In this document: in pieces, positions 36,501 to 45,566 of the stretch
Layout: each line of letters starts with the position of its first letter
How positions within the stretch are numbered: position 1 is the stretch's first letter
Source: Streptomyces tsukubensis
Lineage (GTDB): Bacteria > Actinomycetota > Actinomycetes > Streptomycetales > Streptomycetaceae
DNA length: 64,000 bases
Direction: 5' to 3'
NCBI RefSeq assembly: GCF_003932715.1
Contig: NZ_CP020700.1
Location: 6,284,501 to 6,348,500, forward strand
Notes under the pieces: model-generated
The model's input: the letters and a program-made list of their open reading frames with translations, nothing else
Told to the model about the DNA's origin: nothing
Databases searched by the model: none
Made by a program: the position numbers and the translations under genes

Positions 36501-37635
36501 CCTCGGCCTCGGAACACCCCCACGCGGTGGGGAGGACCTCCCACCCGTCCTTCACCGCCGTGCCACGTGCCGGAACACCCCCACGCGGTGGGGAGGACCC
36601 ATCTGTGCGGCCCGGGCGATGGTCCACTCGACGGAACACCCCCACGCGGTGGGGAGGACCATTCCATGGTGCTGGTCATGCGGTGTCTCCGTCGGAACAC
36701 CCCCACGCGGTGGGGAGGACCAAGGGCGCGGGCCGACGCGGCGCGGATGCGGTCGGAACACCCCCACGCGGTGGGGAGGACCGCGGCCGGTGGTTGCCGA
36801 GGGCTCCCGCCCGTCGGAACACCCCCACGCGGTGGGGAGGACCGCATCGCCGAGGCGGCCCTGGCCCGCCTCGACCGGAACACCCCCACGCGGTGGGGAG
36901 GACCGTGGTGGTGACTGTGGACTTCGGCGCCGGTGTCGGAACACCCCCACGCGGTGGGGAGGACCTCACTGTCGAACGGTTCGCGCTCGACACCTGGCGG
37001 AACACCCCCACGCGGTGGGGAGGACCGCGAGATCACCCTCACCGCCTGGCACAGGCTGCGGAACACCCCCACGCGGTGGGGAGGACCGTGATCCGCATGA
37101 CTGGCGGTCTGGCCGTCGACGGAACACCCCCACGCGGTGGGGAGGACCGCCTCGCCACGGTGGGTGTACATCCACGTCACCGGAACACCCCCACGCGGTG
37201 GGGAGGACCGCTCGCGAGCAGGCCGAAGGGCTCGCCGCGTACGGAACACCCCCACGCGGTGGGGAGGACCCGCACCTGCCCCGTACAGCCCGAGTGCGCC
37301 GCCGGAACACCCCCACGCGGTGGGGAGGACCGCCGAAGGGCTCGACGCCCGGATCCACGCCCTCGGAACACCCCCACGCGGTGGGGAGGACCGCGCCGCT
37401 CGTGGCGATGAACGCCGCCTTCGACGGAACACCCCCACGCGGTGGGGAGGACCGTCGTAGGCCAGGCTGAGGGTGACGGCCTCGTCGGAACACCCCCACG
37501 CGGTGGGGAGGACCGCCCACCATCCGCACATCAAAAACTGCCCAGACGGAACACCCCCACGCGGTGGGGAGGACCAGGCCCTTCAGCCACGAGACCATCG
37601 CGTTGGCCGGAACACCCCCACGCGGTGGGGAGGAC
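33548..37635 (-). CRISPR. type I-E CRISPR array, 68 repeats / 67 spacers
   Basis: Repeats start CGGAACACCCCCACG and end GGTGGGGAGGAC on the plus strand; read on the minus strand they begin GTCCTCCCC, contain a CCCCAC/GTGGGG hairpin and end GTGTTCCG, the standard type I-E orientation. The crRNA is therefore transcribed leftwards, with the leader on the right beside cas3. Spacers are 32 bp with a few of 33. Repeats 1-31 (33548 to about 35379) are 28 bp with a variable next base and mostly a 60-bp period. From repeat 32 (35412) to repeat 68 a 29th base (C on plus) is invariant and the period is exactly 61. Variant repeats occur at 33788, 34331, 34451 (extra C), 34572, 34812 and 36083, mostly in the old half. 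I could not match spacers to targets. Confidence 0.98.
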
Positions 37636-37874
37636 CCCTTTCTGACCTGCACGTTAGGAGTGGCTTTGCTTTGCCTTTGCTGATCGCATTGTGCCTCCCG
37701 GATGCAGTTTCCTCACTGTAGCTGCGGATCCCGTGGGGTATCGCGGGGGCTGGTGGTTGTGATGGCGGGTGCTGTGAGGGGCGGAATGCTTCGGTCTGTG
37801 GTGTGGATGGGGCCCGTTGTCGGTGCGGTCTGCTTGACTCATTGGCTGGCGATCGCGTGAGGGGTTGTGCGGGA
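37636..37874 (-). promoter_or_regulatory. CRISPR leader and divergent cas3 promoter region
   Basis: 239 bp between the newest repeat and cas3. On the minus strand it holds an A-rich stretch (GGCAAAGCAAAG near 37655-37675) and a CACAAT box, fitting a leader that drives the array leftwards. The cas3 promoter must lie on the other strand in the same segment. Confidence 0.6.
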
Positions 37875-40718
37875 ATGGGTGTGCCCAGGGCTGTGGCGGA
37901 TGAGTCGATTTGGGCGAAGTCGCGAGGGCTGGATCCGGGGCTGCCTCCATACCCGCTTGTCAGGCACTTGGCTGACGCCGCTGCCATGGCGCTGCATTTG
38001 TGGGATGTCTACTTGTCGGACGGCCAGCGAAGGACTATTGAGCGGGGCTTGGGTCTGGCCGGTGAGCCGGAGCGGGCGCGGAGCCTGGTCGGCTTGTGCG
38101 CCGGGCTGCACGATATCGGGAAGGTATCGGGGTTTCAGTTCTGTTCCCGGCATGGGCGGGAACATCTTGGCACTTCGTTTGCATCGGGTCGGCGGGGGAT
38201 GGAGGCTGACCGTCTTGGTCACGATGTGGCCGGAATGGAGGCAGCCGCAGAAGTTCTGGAGGTTCTCGGCTTCGACGTGGAGGGGTCCTGGGCGACGGAG
38301 CGCGTCGCCGAGATCATTGGTGGGCATCATGGACGGTTCCACCGCAATGAGGCTTGGGGGGATTCACCGTTCCTGGGCGGGCTCGCCTGGTCGCAGCAGC
38401 GCATCGCTCACGCGTCCGCTGTCCACGGAGTGCTGGGCGCACCGGTTCCGCCGTCTTCGTTCGACGCGCCGGCTGCCGTGCTGGTGACGGGAGTGGTGAT
38501 CCTGGCGGACTGGCTGGTCAGTCAGACGCACTATCTGCGGACGCGGCAGAGGCAGCTTGCATCTTCGCTGGAGGCGCACTTCGCCCGGTCCGTCGCGGAC
38601 GCGCCCGGCCTGTTGGAGGGTGCGGGGCTGGTACCGGTCTGCCTGGAACATGTGGGCTTCGGTGAGGCGTACGGGATCGAGGGCGGCCCGAATCCTCTGC
38701 AGCGGTCGATCATGGAGGAGCTGCCAGGCGCCGTGGCCGGCGGCGGTGGACGCGGTGGCGTCGCGTTGATAACGACTGCTCCGGGAGACGGGAAGACCGA
38801 AGGGGCGCTGACGGCCGAGAAGGTGCTGGCGGAGGCTTTCGGCACGCGTGGGCTGGTGTTTCTGCTGCCGACGACGGCGACAAGCGATCAGATGTACGGG
38901 CGGGTGTCGAAGGCTCTGGTGCGGCAGTCGGGCCAGGGGGCCGGACTGACCCTCGTCCATAGCATGGCCTGGCTGAACAGCGCCTATTCGGACGAGGAGT
39001 TGGATCCCGGTTCGGGCGTGGTGACGTGTGACGGTGACGAGTGTGCGGCCGGGAGTTCGCGAGCGGAGGCGGACATGCGCCCGCGCCGGTGGCTGCGCGG
39101 TCCGAAGCGTCCTTTGCTGGCGCAGTTTTCCGTGGGGACGGTCGACCAGGCGCTGATGGCTGTGCTGCCGGTACGGCACAACGCGCTGCGACTGCTGGGA
39201 TTGTCGGGGAAGACGGTGGTCGTCGACGAGGCGCACGCGTACGAGCCGTACATGCAGGTGCTGCTGGGCCGGCTGCTGAACTGGCTCGGTGTGTACGGCG
39301 TGCCGGTGGTGCTGCTGTCGGCCACGCTGCCGGTCTCGGTCAGCGAGCGGCTGCTCAAGGAGTACCTGGACGGCTCGGGGGCGGACTGCGAGAGCCGGGA
39401 GGACCTGCCTTCTTCGGCACCCTATCCGGGCTGGTTGTACGTGGACGGTGCCACGGGGCGCCGCACGCCGATGTCCGGCCGGCGGAGGCGGGAGCAGGCG
39501 GCCGAGCGGAACATGGAACTGGGTCTGCGGGTCGAACCGGTGGGTGAGCGAGGCAGGCTGGCGGTTGTCGAACGCCTTGTGGAGCCGGTGGCCCGGGGCG
39601 AGGGTGGCAGTGCGCTGGTGGTGTGCAACACCGTGGGCGACGCTCAGGAGACTTATCGCCGTCTGCGGGAGCGGTTCGACGACCGGTCCCACGAGGACGG
39701 GGGAATCGTGCATCTGCTGCACGCCCGGTTCCCCGGAAACGTCCGCGAGGCGCGGACCCGGGGGGTCACCGACGGTCTCGGGCGCGTGGGGCCGCGACCC
39801 GAGCGCCGGATCGTGGTGGCCACGCAGGTCGTGGAGCAGTCCCTCGACCTGGACGCCGACCTGGTCGTGAGCGACCTCGCCCCGCTCGCCCTGCTCCTGC
39901 AGAGAGCCGGCCGGTGCTGGCGGCACGAGAACTGGTGGGCGCGCCATGGATATCCCGGGGACCGCGGCCGTCCCGGCTGGGCGCGGGCGCCGCGGTTGGT
40001 AGTGCTCGACCCCCTCGTGGGAACCGGTACGGTCCCGAAACGATGGGGCGAGGTGTACAGCGAGTACCTCCTCCGCTTGACGTCTGCCCGGCTCCGGTCG
40101 CTCGACGGCGGGGTGGTGTCCATTCCGGATGATGTGCAGGAGCTGGTCGAATCGGTTCACGGGACCGGCGTGGAGTCCTTCGACTGGGACGCCCCGGGCG
40201 GCGAGTACCAGCAGTCCTGGGCCGCTCACGCCGGAACGGAGGCGGCGGAACGGGGCCAGGCCGCCTTGGTTGCCGTACCCAGGGCGCGGGAGGTTCGCGG
40301 GCTGCACGACCTGCACAAGCTGCCCGGCACAGAAGACGAGTGGGAGGCCGCCACACGTCTGGGCGCACCATCACTGCGCCTGTTGTGTGCCTATGTCCAG
40401 CAGAACGGGAGGGCGACGCTCGATCTCGCCGGCACCGAGCTGCTCCCCGACCCGCCGAAGGAGCAGCAGGGGGACACCAGCATCCCGGTGGCCGCAGTGC
40501 GGGCGGTCATGCGACGCACCATTCCGGTGTCGGCGGACTGGTTCAGGAGCGCGGAGGCGAACGGGCTGGTGAGCCCGCCGGGATCATGGGAGGGACACCC
40601 GATGCTGGGGGACGTCCGCGTCCTGTATCAGCCGGTGCGCAACGGTCAGGCCCAGACGGTCGACATCGGTGGCATGATCCTGCGCCTGGACGTGGACCTC
40701 GGCCTGGTCCGCGCCTGA
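37875..40718 (+). CDS. cas3: Cas3 nuclease-helicase (type I-E)
   Basis: 947 residues from ATG 37875 (GTG 37857 is possible). The N-terminal HD nuclease domain shows HLADAAAMALHLW, LHDIGKVSGFQ (the HD pair) and IIGGHHGRFH. The SF2 helicase shows Walker A TTAPGDGKTEGAL (about 300), DEAH in VVVDEAHAYEPYM, motif III LLSATLP and motif VI VEQSLDLDADLVVSDLAPL with QRAGRCWRH. The C-terminal about 200 residues are the Cas3 accessory domain. It shreds DNA exposed by Cascade, and is divergent from the array. Confidence 0.97.
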   Translation: MGVPRAVADESIWAKSRGLDPGLPPYPLVRHLADAAAMALHLWDVYLSDGQRRTIERGLGLAGEPERARSLVGLCAGLHDIGKVSGFQFCSRHGREHLGTSFASGRRGMEADRLGHDVAGMEAAAEVLEVLGFDVEGSWATERVAEIIGGHHGRFHRNEAWGDSPFLGGLAWSQQRIAHASAVHGVLGAPVPPSSFDAPAAVLVTGVVILADWLVSQTHYLRTRQRQLASSLEAHFARSVADAPGLLEGAGLVPVCLEHVGFGEAYGIEGGPNPLQRSIMEELPGAVAGGGGRGGVALITTAPGDGKTEGALTAEKVLAEAFGTRGLVFLLPTTATSDQMYGRVSKALVRQSGQGAGLTLVHSMAWLNSAYSDEELDPGSGVVTCDGDECAAGSSRAEADMRPRRWLRGPKRPLLAQFSVGTVDQALMAVLPVRHNALRLLGLSGKTVVVDEAHAYEPYMQVLLGRLLNWLGVYGVPVVLLSATLPVSVSERLLKEYLDGSGADCESREDLPSSAPYPGWLYVDGATGRRTPMSGRRRREQAAERNMELGLRVEPVGERGRLAVVERLVEPVARGEGGSALVVCNTVGDAQETYRRLRERFDDRSHEDGGIVHLLHARFPGNVREARTRGVTDGLGRVGPRPERRIVVATQVVEQSLDLDADLVVSDLAPLALLLQRAGRCWRHENWWARHGYPGDRGRPGWARAPRLVVLDPLVGTGTVPKRWGEVYSEYLLRLTSARLRSLDGGVVSIPDDVQELVESVHGTGVESFDWDAPGGEYQQSWAAHAGTEAAERGQAALVAVPRAREVRGLHDLHKLPGTEDEWEAATRLGAPSLRLLCAYVQQNGRATLDLAGTELLPDPPKEQQGDTSIPVAAVRAVMRRTIPVSADWFRSAEANGLVSPPGSWEGHPMLGDVRVLYQPVRNGQAQTVDIGGMILRLDVDLGLVRA

Positions 40719-40740
40719 CATTACGGGCGGCGCGGTTCGG

Positions 40741-40830
40741 TCGGGCGCCCCCACTAAGGCGGGGAGTTGTGCGCAGACCTGAACTGCCCGGGCCCTTCCA
40801 CCGGAACACCCCCACGTCTGCGGGGATCGC
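40741..40830 (-). CRISPR. decayed two-repeat array between cas3 and casA
   Basis: Two repeat-like blocks 61 bp apart flank one 32-bp spacer (40770-40801). The right one (40802-40830) starts CGGAACACCCCCACG like the main repeats but continues TCTGCGGGGATCGC; the left one (40741-40769) keeps only CGCCCCCAC and GCGGGGAG. Stem pairing survives but the arms differ, so it is a relic of an older array or of another repeat type. Confidence 0.6.
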
Positions 40831-40864
40831 CAGTGGGATCGGCATGGGTGGCGGACTGGCAGCG

Positions 40865-41035
40865 TCAGTGTGTCAGACGGCGGAACGTTTCGGTCGCGGT
40901 GAGCAGCAGCATGCTGCAGGCGCCGACGGTGGCGGGATCGGGCCTGGAGGCGAGTACGACGACGATCACCGCGATCACGATGACCGCCGGGGTAGTGGCG
41001 CTTGTCCACGGGCGGGTTAAGACGGGCGGCTGCAT
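40865..41035 (-). CDS. 56-aa single-pass membrane protein, antisense within the cas locus
   Basis: ATG 41033-41035 has AGGAGA five bases upstream, an excellent ribosome-binding site; TGA at 40865-40867. The product has a short polar N-terminus, a strongly hydrophobic helix (PAVIVIAVIVVVLA, about residues 17-30), a second semi-hydrophobic stretch (ATVGACSMLLLTA) and a basic end. It runs against the flow of the cas genes. A 22-bp perfect palindrome lies 18 bp upstream. I do not recognise the family; an accessory, a regulator or a small toxin-like peptide are all possible. Confidence 0.6.
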   Translation of the reverse strand: MQPPVLTRPWTSATTPAVIVIAVIVVVLASRPDPATVGACSMLLLTATETFRRLTH

Positions 41036-41052
41036 GGCTTCTCCTGAGTGTG

Positions 41053-41074
41053 CGGGTGGTGGTACCACCACCCG
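41053..41074. promoter_or_regulatory. 22-bp perfect palindrome, candidate operator
   Basis: CGGGTGGTGGT followed by its exact complement, centred at 41063/41064. It lies 18-39 bp upstream of the small antisense gene and about 270 bp upstream of casA. TGGTGGTACCACCA resembles operators of GntR-type repressors, but no regulator gene is nearby. Confidence 0.5.
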
Positions 41075-41345
41075 ATGCTGGGCTACCGGCCCGGATCCTA
41101 AAGGCGACAGGAGTGGCTGCACAACCGTCCAACTACCCCTGAAACCCTGGCCCTTCCACCTTCACTGCATCGTTTTGAACCTTCTGCGTGACGGTGTGGC
41201 TGCGGCTTTACGGACGTTTCCAGGTCGGTTGTCAGTGGTGGCTGCTTGAATGTCGGCACGGCTTCCCCCGGCGGTTTGGCGGGAGTTGTCGCATGCCTGG
41301 AAGTGCGGTCCGGGCTGCGCCGGAACGAGGATGGGGCGGTGGTCG

Positions 41346-42932
41346 ATGCTGGGGTACGACCTGAGGGACGAACCATGGATTCCCGTACGGTTGCGGTCCG
41401 GTGAGCAGATGCGGTTCGGCTTCCGGGAGCTGTTGCGGCGGGCTCACGAGATCGCGGACCTGGAGCTTCCGGTGCCGCCCGCGGCATCGGGCCTCCTGCG
41501 GATTCTGGCGGTGATGACCGCCTCGATCGGTGGACAGAGGGGGATGCGGCTCGACGGTACCGGCACGGCACGTGACGCCGCGTCCTGGTACGCACTGCGT
41601 CAGCGCGTACTGGACCAGGGGCTGTTCGATCCGGAGGCCGTCGACTCGTACTTCGACGACCCGAGCAGGTCAGGGCGATTCGATCTGTTCAGCGATGACT
41701 ATCCGTTTCTTCAGGACCCCCGTCTCCTGAAGGAGTGTGTGGACTCCAAGGGGGCACCGAATCCGTCCGGGGTGAACAAGCTGGTCTTCGGCCGCCCGAC
41801 CGGCATCAACGGAGCAGTTCTGTTCGGGCACTTCACGGACAGGGAACCGGTCCCAGTTCCCGCCGCCGAGGCGGCCTGGCATCTGATCGCCCAGCTGTAC
41901 TTCGGGCCGTCGGGCCAGTGCACACCACGGCGGATCACAGAAGAGCGGGCCGGCAGCGGGGACGCGGCACCCCTGCGGAAATCCATCTCCTACTTCCCCT
42001 GGGCACCCGACCTGTTCACGACTCTGGTACTGGCTGTGCCCAGCCCTCAGACCGGTGCCGACCGTGAAGCCCAGGACTTCGCCGCGTGGGAAGGGGAACT
42101 TCTCCACCCCCTGAAACCGCTGCCGCCGCCGACCTCGCCGAGGCGTCTGCTGACAGGACGCTTCCGGCACGCGGTGCTGCTGGTGCCGTCGGCCGACCGC
42201 CGGACGGCCACGGACGCCTACATCACCTGGTCGACGCACGACAAGCCGGCCCCCGCCTGGGACCCGTTCCAGATCCTCGAGCGCCGCAAAGACGGGGAGT
42301 TCCAGCCCCGGGAGGCGGACGGGGCGAGGGCACTGTGGCGGGACCTGGACTCTCTCCTGCTGAAGGACAGCCGGAGGGACGTGCAGCGGCCGCCCGCGCT
42401 CGAGTACCTTCCCCGGAACCTGCGGTCGCAGCTCCGTGTCCGCGCCTACGGCTTCGACCAGGACGGCCAGCAGAAGGACAGCGTCTGGTTCCAGGCGACG
42501 ACTCCGCCGGTTTTGCAGTGGCAGGAGGAAGCCGACCGTGCCATGGCGTATCACGTGCGGCGCTGCCATACCGCAGCCGAAGAGACCGGAGAACGGCTGG
42601 AGTTCGCAGCCATGGTCGCCTGGCGCATCGCCTCCGACTCCGGCACCGACATCTCACCCAAGGCCAAGATCAAGATCGACCGGCGCAAGCCCGGGCCCTG
42701 GGCGGCGGCCGCCCGGTCCCTCTACTGGCCCGCCGCCGAAAGGGAGTTCTGGAAGCTCACCGCACCACAGGAGGCTGCTGACCCGGTCGAGCGGCCCTTC
42801 GTGCAAGCCGCCCTCGACTGCCTGGACGAAGCGATCGGCCCGGCCAACCGAGCCGACATCCGCGTGGCCCGCGCCCGCAATCGCGCCCGCGCCATCCTCC
42901 TCGGCCTCCTGCCCCGCCCCGCGGCGGACTGA
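41346..42932 (+). CDS. casA: Cascade large subunit Cas8e/Cse1
   Basis: 528 residues from ATG 41346; ATG 41331 is an alternative. Family features include the start YDLRDEPWIPVRLRSG, the zinc/L1-like FLFSDDYPFLQDPRL area, the PTGINGAVLFGHFTD stretch and a C-terminal four-helix bundle with Arg-rich ending (RVARARNRARAILLG). This subunit recognises the PAM and recruits Cas3. It stands 627 bp after cas3, an unusually wide gap filled by a relic array, a small antisense gene and a palindrome. Confidence 0.93.
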   Translation: MLGYDLRDEPWIPVRLRSGEQMRFGFRELLRRAHEIADLELPVPPAASGLLRILAVMTASIGGQRGMRLDGTGTARDAASWYALRQRVLDQGLFDPEAVDSYFDDPSRSGRFDLFSDDYPFLQDPRLLKECVDSKGAPNPSGVNKLVFGRPTGINGAVLFGHFTDREPVPVPAAEAAWHLIAQLYFGPSGQCTPRRITEERAGSGDAAPLRKSISYFPWAPDLFTTLVLAVPSPQTGADREAQDFAAWEGELLHPLKPLPPPTSPRRLLTGRFRHAVLLVPSADRRTATDAYITWSTHDKPAPAWDPFQILERRKDGEFQPREADGARALWRDLDSLLLKDSRRDVQRPPALEYLPRNLRSQLRVRAYGFDQDGQQKDSVWFQATTPPVLQWQEEADRAMAYHVRRCHTAAEETGERLEFAAMVAWRIASDSGTDISPKAKIKIDRRKPGPWAAAARSLYWPAAEREFWKLTAPQEAADPVERPFVQAALDCLDEAIGPANRADIRVARARNRARAILLGLLPRPAAD

Positions 42933-43018
42933 CGGACCGACCTCCGGCCGCACCCGATCCGACGCTCACGGCGTCGAGATCGGCGCGCGCACCGATCCCA
43001 CCGCTTTCGAGGAAGCCA

Positions 43019-43669
43019 ATGACCAGTACTCAACCCGCGGTCACCGTGCCGAAGAAGAGGGAGGAACGCACTCCCGAACGCTTCGTCGCCTACATCGTCG
43101 GACTCTGCGAAGCCCCCAGGACACGGGCGGAACTGCGCCGAGGTCTCGGGCTGCCCGTCGAGCGCTGCAACTACCTGCACCGCTACCTGGTCCCGTGGAC
43201 CCATGACCGCGACGACCCGGCGAAGAACATGCATCCCGCCACCAAGCGGGCCCACTACGCCGTCGCCGCACTGATCGCGGCCCGCCCCCGCGTGGCCCGT
43301 GCCCCCCAGCCCCTCAACGGCGCGGCCGGTGATTCCGGGGAGTCCGCGCGCCGGGTGAGAGCGGATCTGGGCGTCTCGCTCGGACAGGCCGTATCCGCGA
43401 AGGTGATCAAGCCGGCGACAGCAGAGAGCACCCTGCACCTGATGTCCCGGCAGAGCGCGGACTCCGTCCACTCGACACTGCCCTCCCTGACCCGGCAACT
43501 GCTCAGCGGCGGAATCGCAGTGGACTGGTCCGTCCTTCTGGACGACCTCGCCTGGTGGGACCTCAGGCGCGACCGGATCGGTTCCCGCTGGCTGGAGAGC
43601 TACTTCCGTACTGCCTATCCCGAGAACGACACCGAGACCCCCAGCACGACCGAGGAGAACGAGCGATGA
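43019..43669 (+). CDS. casB: Cascade small subunit Cas11/Cse2
   Basis: 216 residues; RBS GAGGAAG. All-helical small subunit: FVAYIVGLCEAPRTRAELRR at the N-terminus and LTRQLLSGGIAVDWSVLLDD with LAWWDLRRDRIGSRW near the end. It lines the crRNA-DNA groove of Cascade. Its stop overlaps the cas7 start by four bases. Confidence 0.93.
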   Translation: MTSTQPAVTVPKKREERTPERFVAYIVGLCEAPRTRAELRRGLGLPVERCNYLHRYLVPWTHDRDDPAKNMHPATKRAHYAVAALIAARPRVARAPQPLNGAAGDSGESARRVRADLGVSLGQAVSAKVIKPATAESTLHLMSRQSADSVHSTLPSLTRQLLSGGIAVDWSVLLDDLAWWDLRRDRIGSRWLESYFRTAYPENDTETPSTTEENER

Positions 43670-44799
43670 CCCTCTACCTGGACCTGAGCGTCCTGCAGTC
43701 CGTTCCGGCGGCAAACCTCAACAGGGACGACCTCGGCTCCCCCAAACAGGTCCGCTACGGCAGCACCCCCCGCATCCGCGTGTCCAGCCAGTCCTGGAAG
43801 AGGGCCATCCGCCACGGCGTCGAGGAAGACCTCGGAGAGAAAGCCGCCCGCACCCGCCTGGTACCCGCCCAGGTAAGCAAGGCCCTCGCAGGCGACAGCC
43901 ACAACTGGCCTGGCGCACTTGCCGAGTTCGCCGGACAGCAGGTCGCCGCGAGCGCAGGAAAGAAGGGCATCGGCACCGAGAAGGAAGGACACACCTCCGC
44001 CCTGCTGTTCGTGCCCGAGGCCGCCATCACCGAACTGGTAACCGTCTGCACCGAACACCGCGACGCCCTGGAACAGAACCTCGGAAAGAAAAGCCCTGGC
44101 AAAGTACTCCCCCCCGAGCGCATCGAGGCCATCCTCAAGCGCCGCACAGCTTCCATCAGCCTGCTCGGCCGGATGCTCGCCGAACTCCCCGGCGCCAACG
44201 TCGACGGCGCCGCCCAAGTCGCCCACGCCTTCACCACCCACACCGCCGAGCCCCAGCGGGACTACTTCACCGCCGTCGACGACTGGCACGGCCAGGCCGA
44301 CACCGGAAGCGCACACCTCGACACCGCCGAGTTCAGCGCGGGCGTCTTCTACCGCTACGCCACGGTCAACGTCGCCGACCTGGTGACCAACCTGGACGGC
44401 GACACCGACGCCGCACGCACGGTGCTGACTTCGTTCGCCGAGCACTTCCTGTACTCGCTGCCCCAGGCCAAACGCACCAGCTCCGCCCCCCACACCCTGC
44501 CCGACCTCGCCTACCTGGCCGTCCGCAAACACCGGCCGATCTCGCTCGCCGCAGCCTTCGAAACCCCGGTCACCGCCCACAACGGCGGCTTCTCCCAGCC
44601 CTCCCGCACAGCGCTCGCCAAGTACACGGAGAACATCAACCGGCTCACCGGCAACCGCGGCCGAGACTTCCACGGGCACGCCGCCATCAACCCCGACGAA
44701 CAGCTCGCCGGACTGGGCGAAAGCCACACCTCCTACGACACGCTCATCAGCACGGCCGTGGACGCAGCCTTCCCGGCAACCTCCGGTGACGCAGGATGA
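43666..44799 (+). CDS. cas7: Cascade backbone Cas7e/Cse4
   Basis: 377 residues. Starts YLDLSVLQSVPAANLNRDDL then QVRYGSTPRIRVSSQSWKRA, the crRNA-binding Cas7 signature; the mid region SAGVFYRYATVNVADLV and the late GNRGRDFHGHAAINPDEQL are family-typical. Six copies form the Cascade backbone on the crRNA. Overlaps both neighbours by four bases. Confidence 0.96.
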   Translation: MTLYLDLSVLQSVPAANLNRDDLGSPKQVRYGSTPRIRVSSQSWKRAIRHGVEEDLGEKAARTRLVPAQVSKALAGDSHNWPGALAEFAGQQVAASAGKKGIGTEKEGHTSALLFVPEAAITELVTVCTEHRDALEQNLGKKSPGKVLPPERIEAILKRRTASISLLGRMLAELPGANVDGAAQVAHAFTTHTAEPQRDYFTAVDDWHGQADTGSAHLDTAEFSAGVFYRYATVNVADLVTNLDGDTDAARTVLTSFAEHFLYSLPQAKRTSSAPHTLPDLAYLAVRKHRPISLAAAFETPVTAHNGGFSQPSRTALAKYTENINRLTGNRGRDFHGHAAINPDEQLAGLGESHTSYDTLISTAVDAAFPATSGDAG

Positions 44800-45566
44800 G
44801 CGGGCTGCTGCTACGGCTCGCCGGCCCCCTCCAGTCCTGGGGCGAACGCTCCGCCTTCACCACCATCAGGGACACCGCTTCCTTCCCTACCCGCTCCGGC
44901 CTCATCGGCATGCTTGCCGCGGCGGAAGGCATCAGCCGCAACCAGGGAGGGCTGGAGCGCTACGACGGCCTCCGTTTCACCATCCGCACCGACCGCCCCG
45001 GCCACCGCCTCGTCGACTTTCACACCGTCGGTGGCGGCCAGCCGAAAGCCCGCACCGCCGCAACCAGCGGCGGCAGCAACAAAGGCGCGGCCGTCATCAC
45101 CCGGCGCCACTACCTGAGCGACGCCGTCTTCGTCGTCGCCGTCACCACGCCCGACGAAAAGACCGCAACCCGCCTCGCCGAAGCCCTCGACCGCCCCCAC
45201 TGGGCCCCCTACCTGGGACGCCGCTCCTGTGTACCCGACGAACCACTCGTCCTGCGCTGCCACGCCCCGGACCCCGAAGAAGAACTGCTCACCCGCGTCC
45301 CACTCGCCCGCACCACACCACCCCACCACGGCGAAGACACCGTCGGCGTGGAGTTCCTCTACGAATCCGCACCCGAAGACCCCGCGCAGGCGGCCGACAC
45401 CATCGACGTCACCGACATCCCCCTCAGCTTCGCCCAGCACGCACGCGCCCACGGCGTACGCCGACTCCACCGGGTCACCAGGCAGCTGCCCCTCGGCCTG
45501 ACCGGGCCCAAGAGCGAACTGCAGGACCGCCTGATTGAATACGCCCGGACCGAGGAATCCGCATGA
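44796..45566 (+). CDS. cas5: Cascade subunit Cas5e
   Basis: 256 residues, longer than E. coli Cas5e. RAMP fold: LLLRLAGPLQSWGERSAFTT start, TASFPTRSGLIGMLAAAEGI (glycine-rich loop), HYLSDAVFVVAV and HWAPYLGRRSCVPDEPL. It caps the crRNA 5' handle. Coupled to cas7 and cas6e by overlaps. Confidence 0.95.
   Translation: MSGLLLRLAGPLQSWGERSAFTTIRDTASFPTRSGLIGMLAAAEGISRNQGGLERYDGLRFTIRTDRPGHRLVDFHTVGGGQPKARTAATSGGSNKGAAVITRRHYLSDAVFVVAVTTPDEKTATRLAEALDRPHWAPYLGRRSCVPDEPLVLRCHAPDPEEELLTRVPLARTTPPHHGEDTVGVEFLYESAPEDPAQAADTIDVTDIPLSFAQHARAHGVRRLHRVTRQLPLGLTGPKSELQDRLIEYARTEESA

Noticed and set aside
33548..37635. Idea that the array is read rightwards away from cas3
   Set aside because: The repeat in minus orientation has the type I-E 5' GTCCTCCCC and 3' GTGTTCCG ends, and variant repeats gather at the left, as expected for the old end.
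33472..37721. Many open frames on both strands across 33.5-37.7 kb encoding peptides with repeated EHPHAVGRT, NTPTRWGG or GTPPRGGED motifs
   Set aside because: They are translations of the CRISPR repeats; the 60- and 61-bp periods make long stop-free frames in all frames without ribosome-binding sites.
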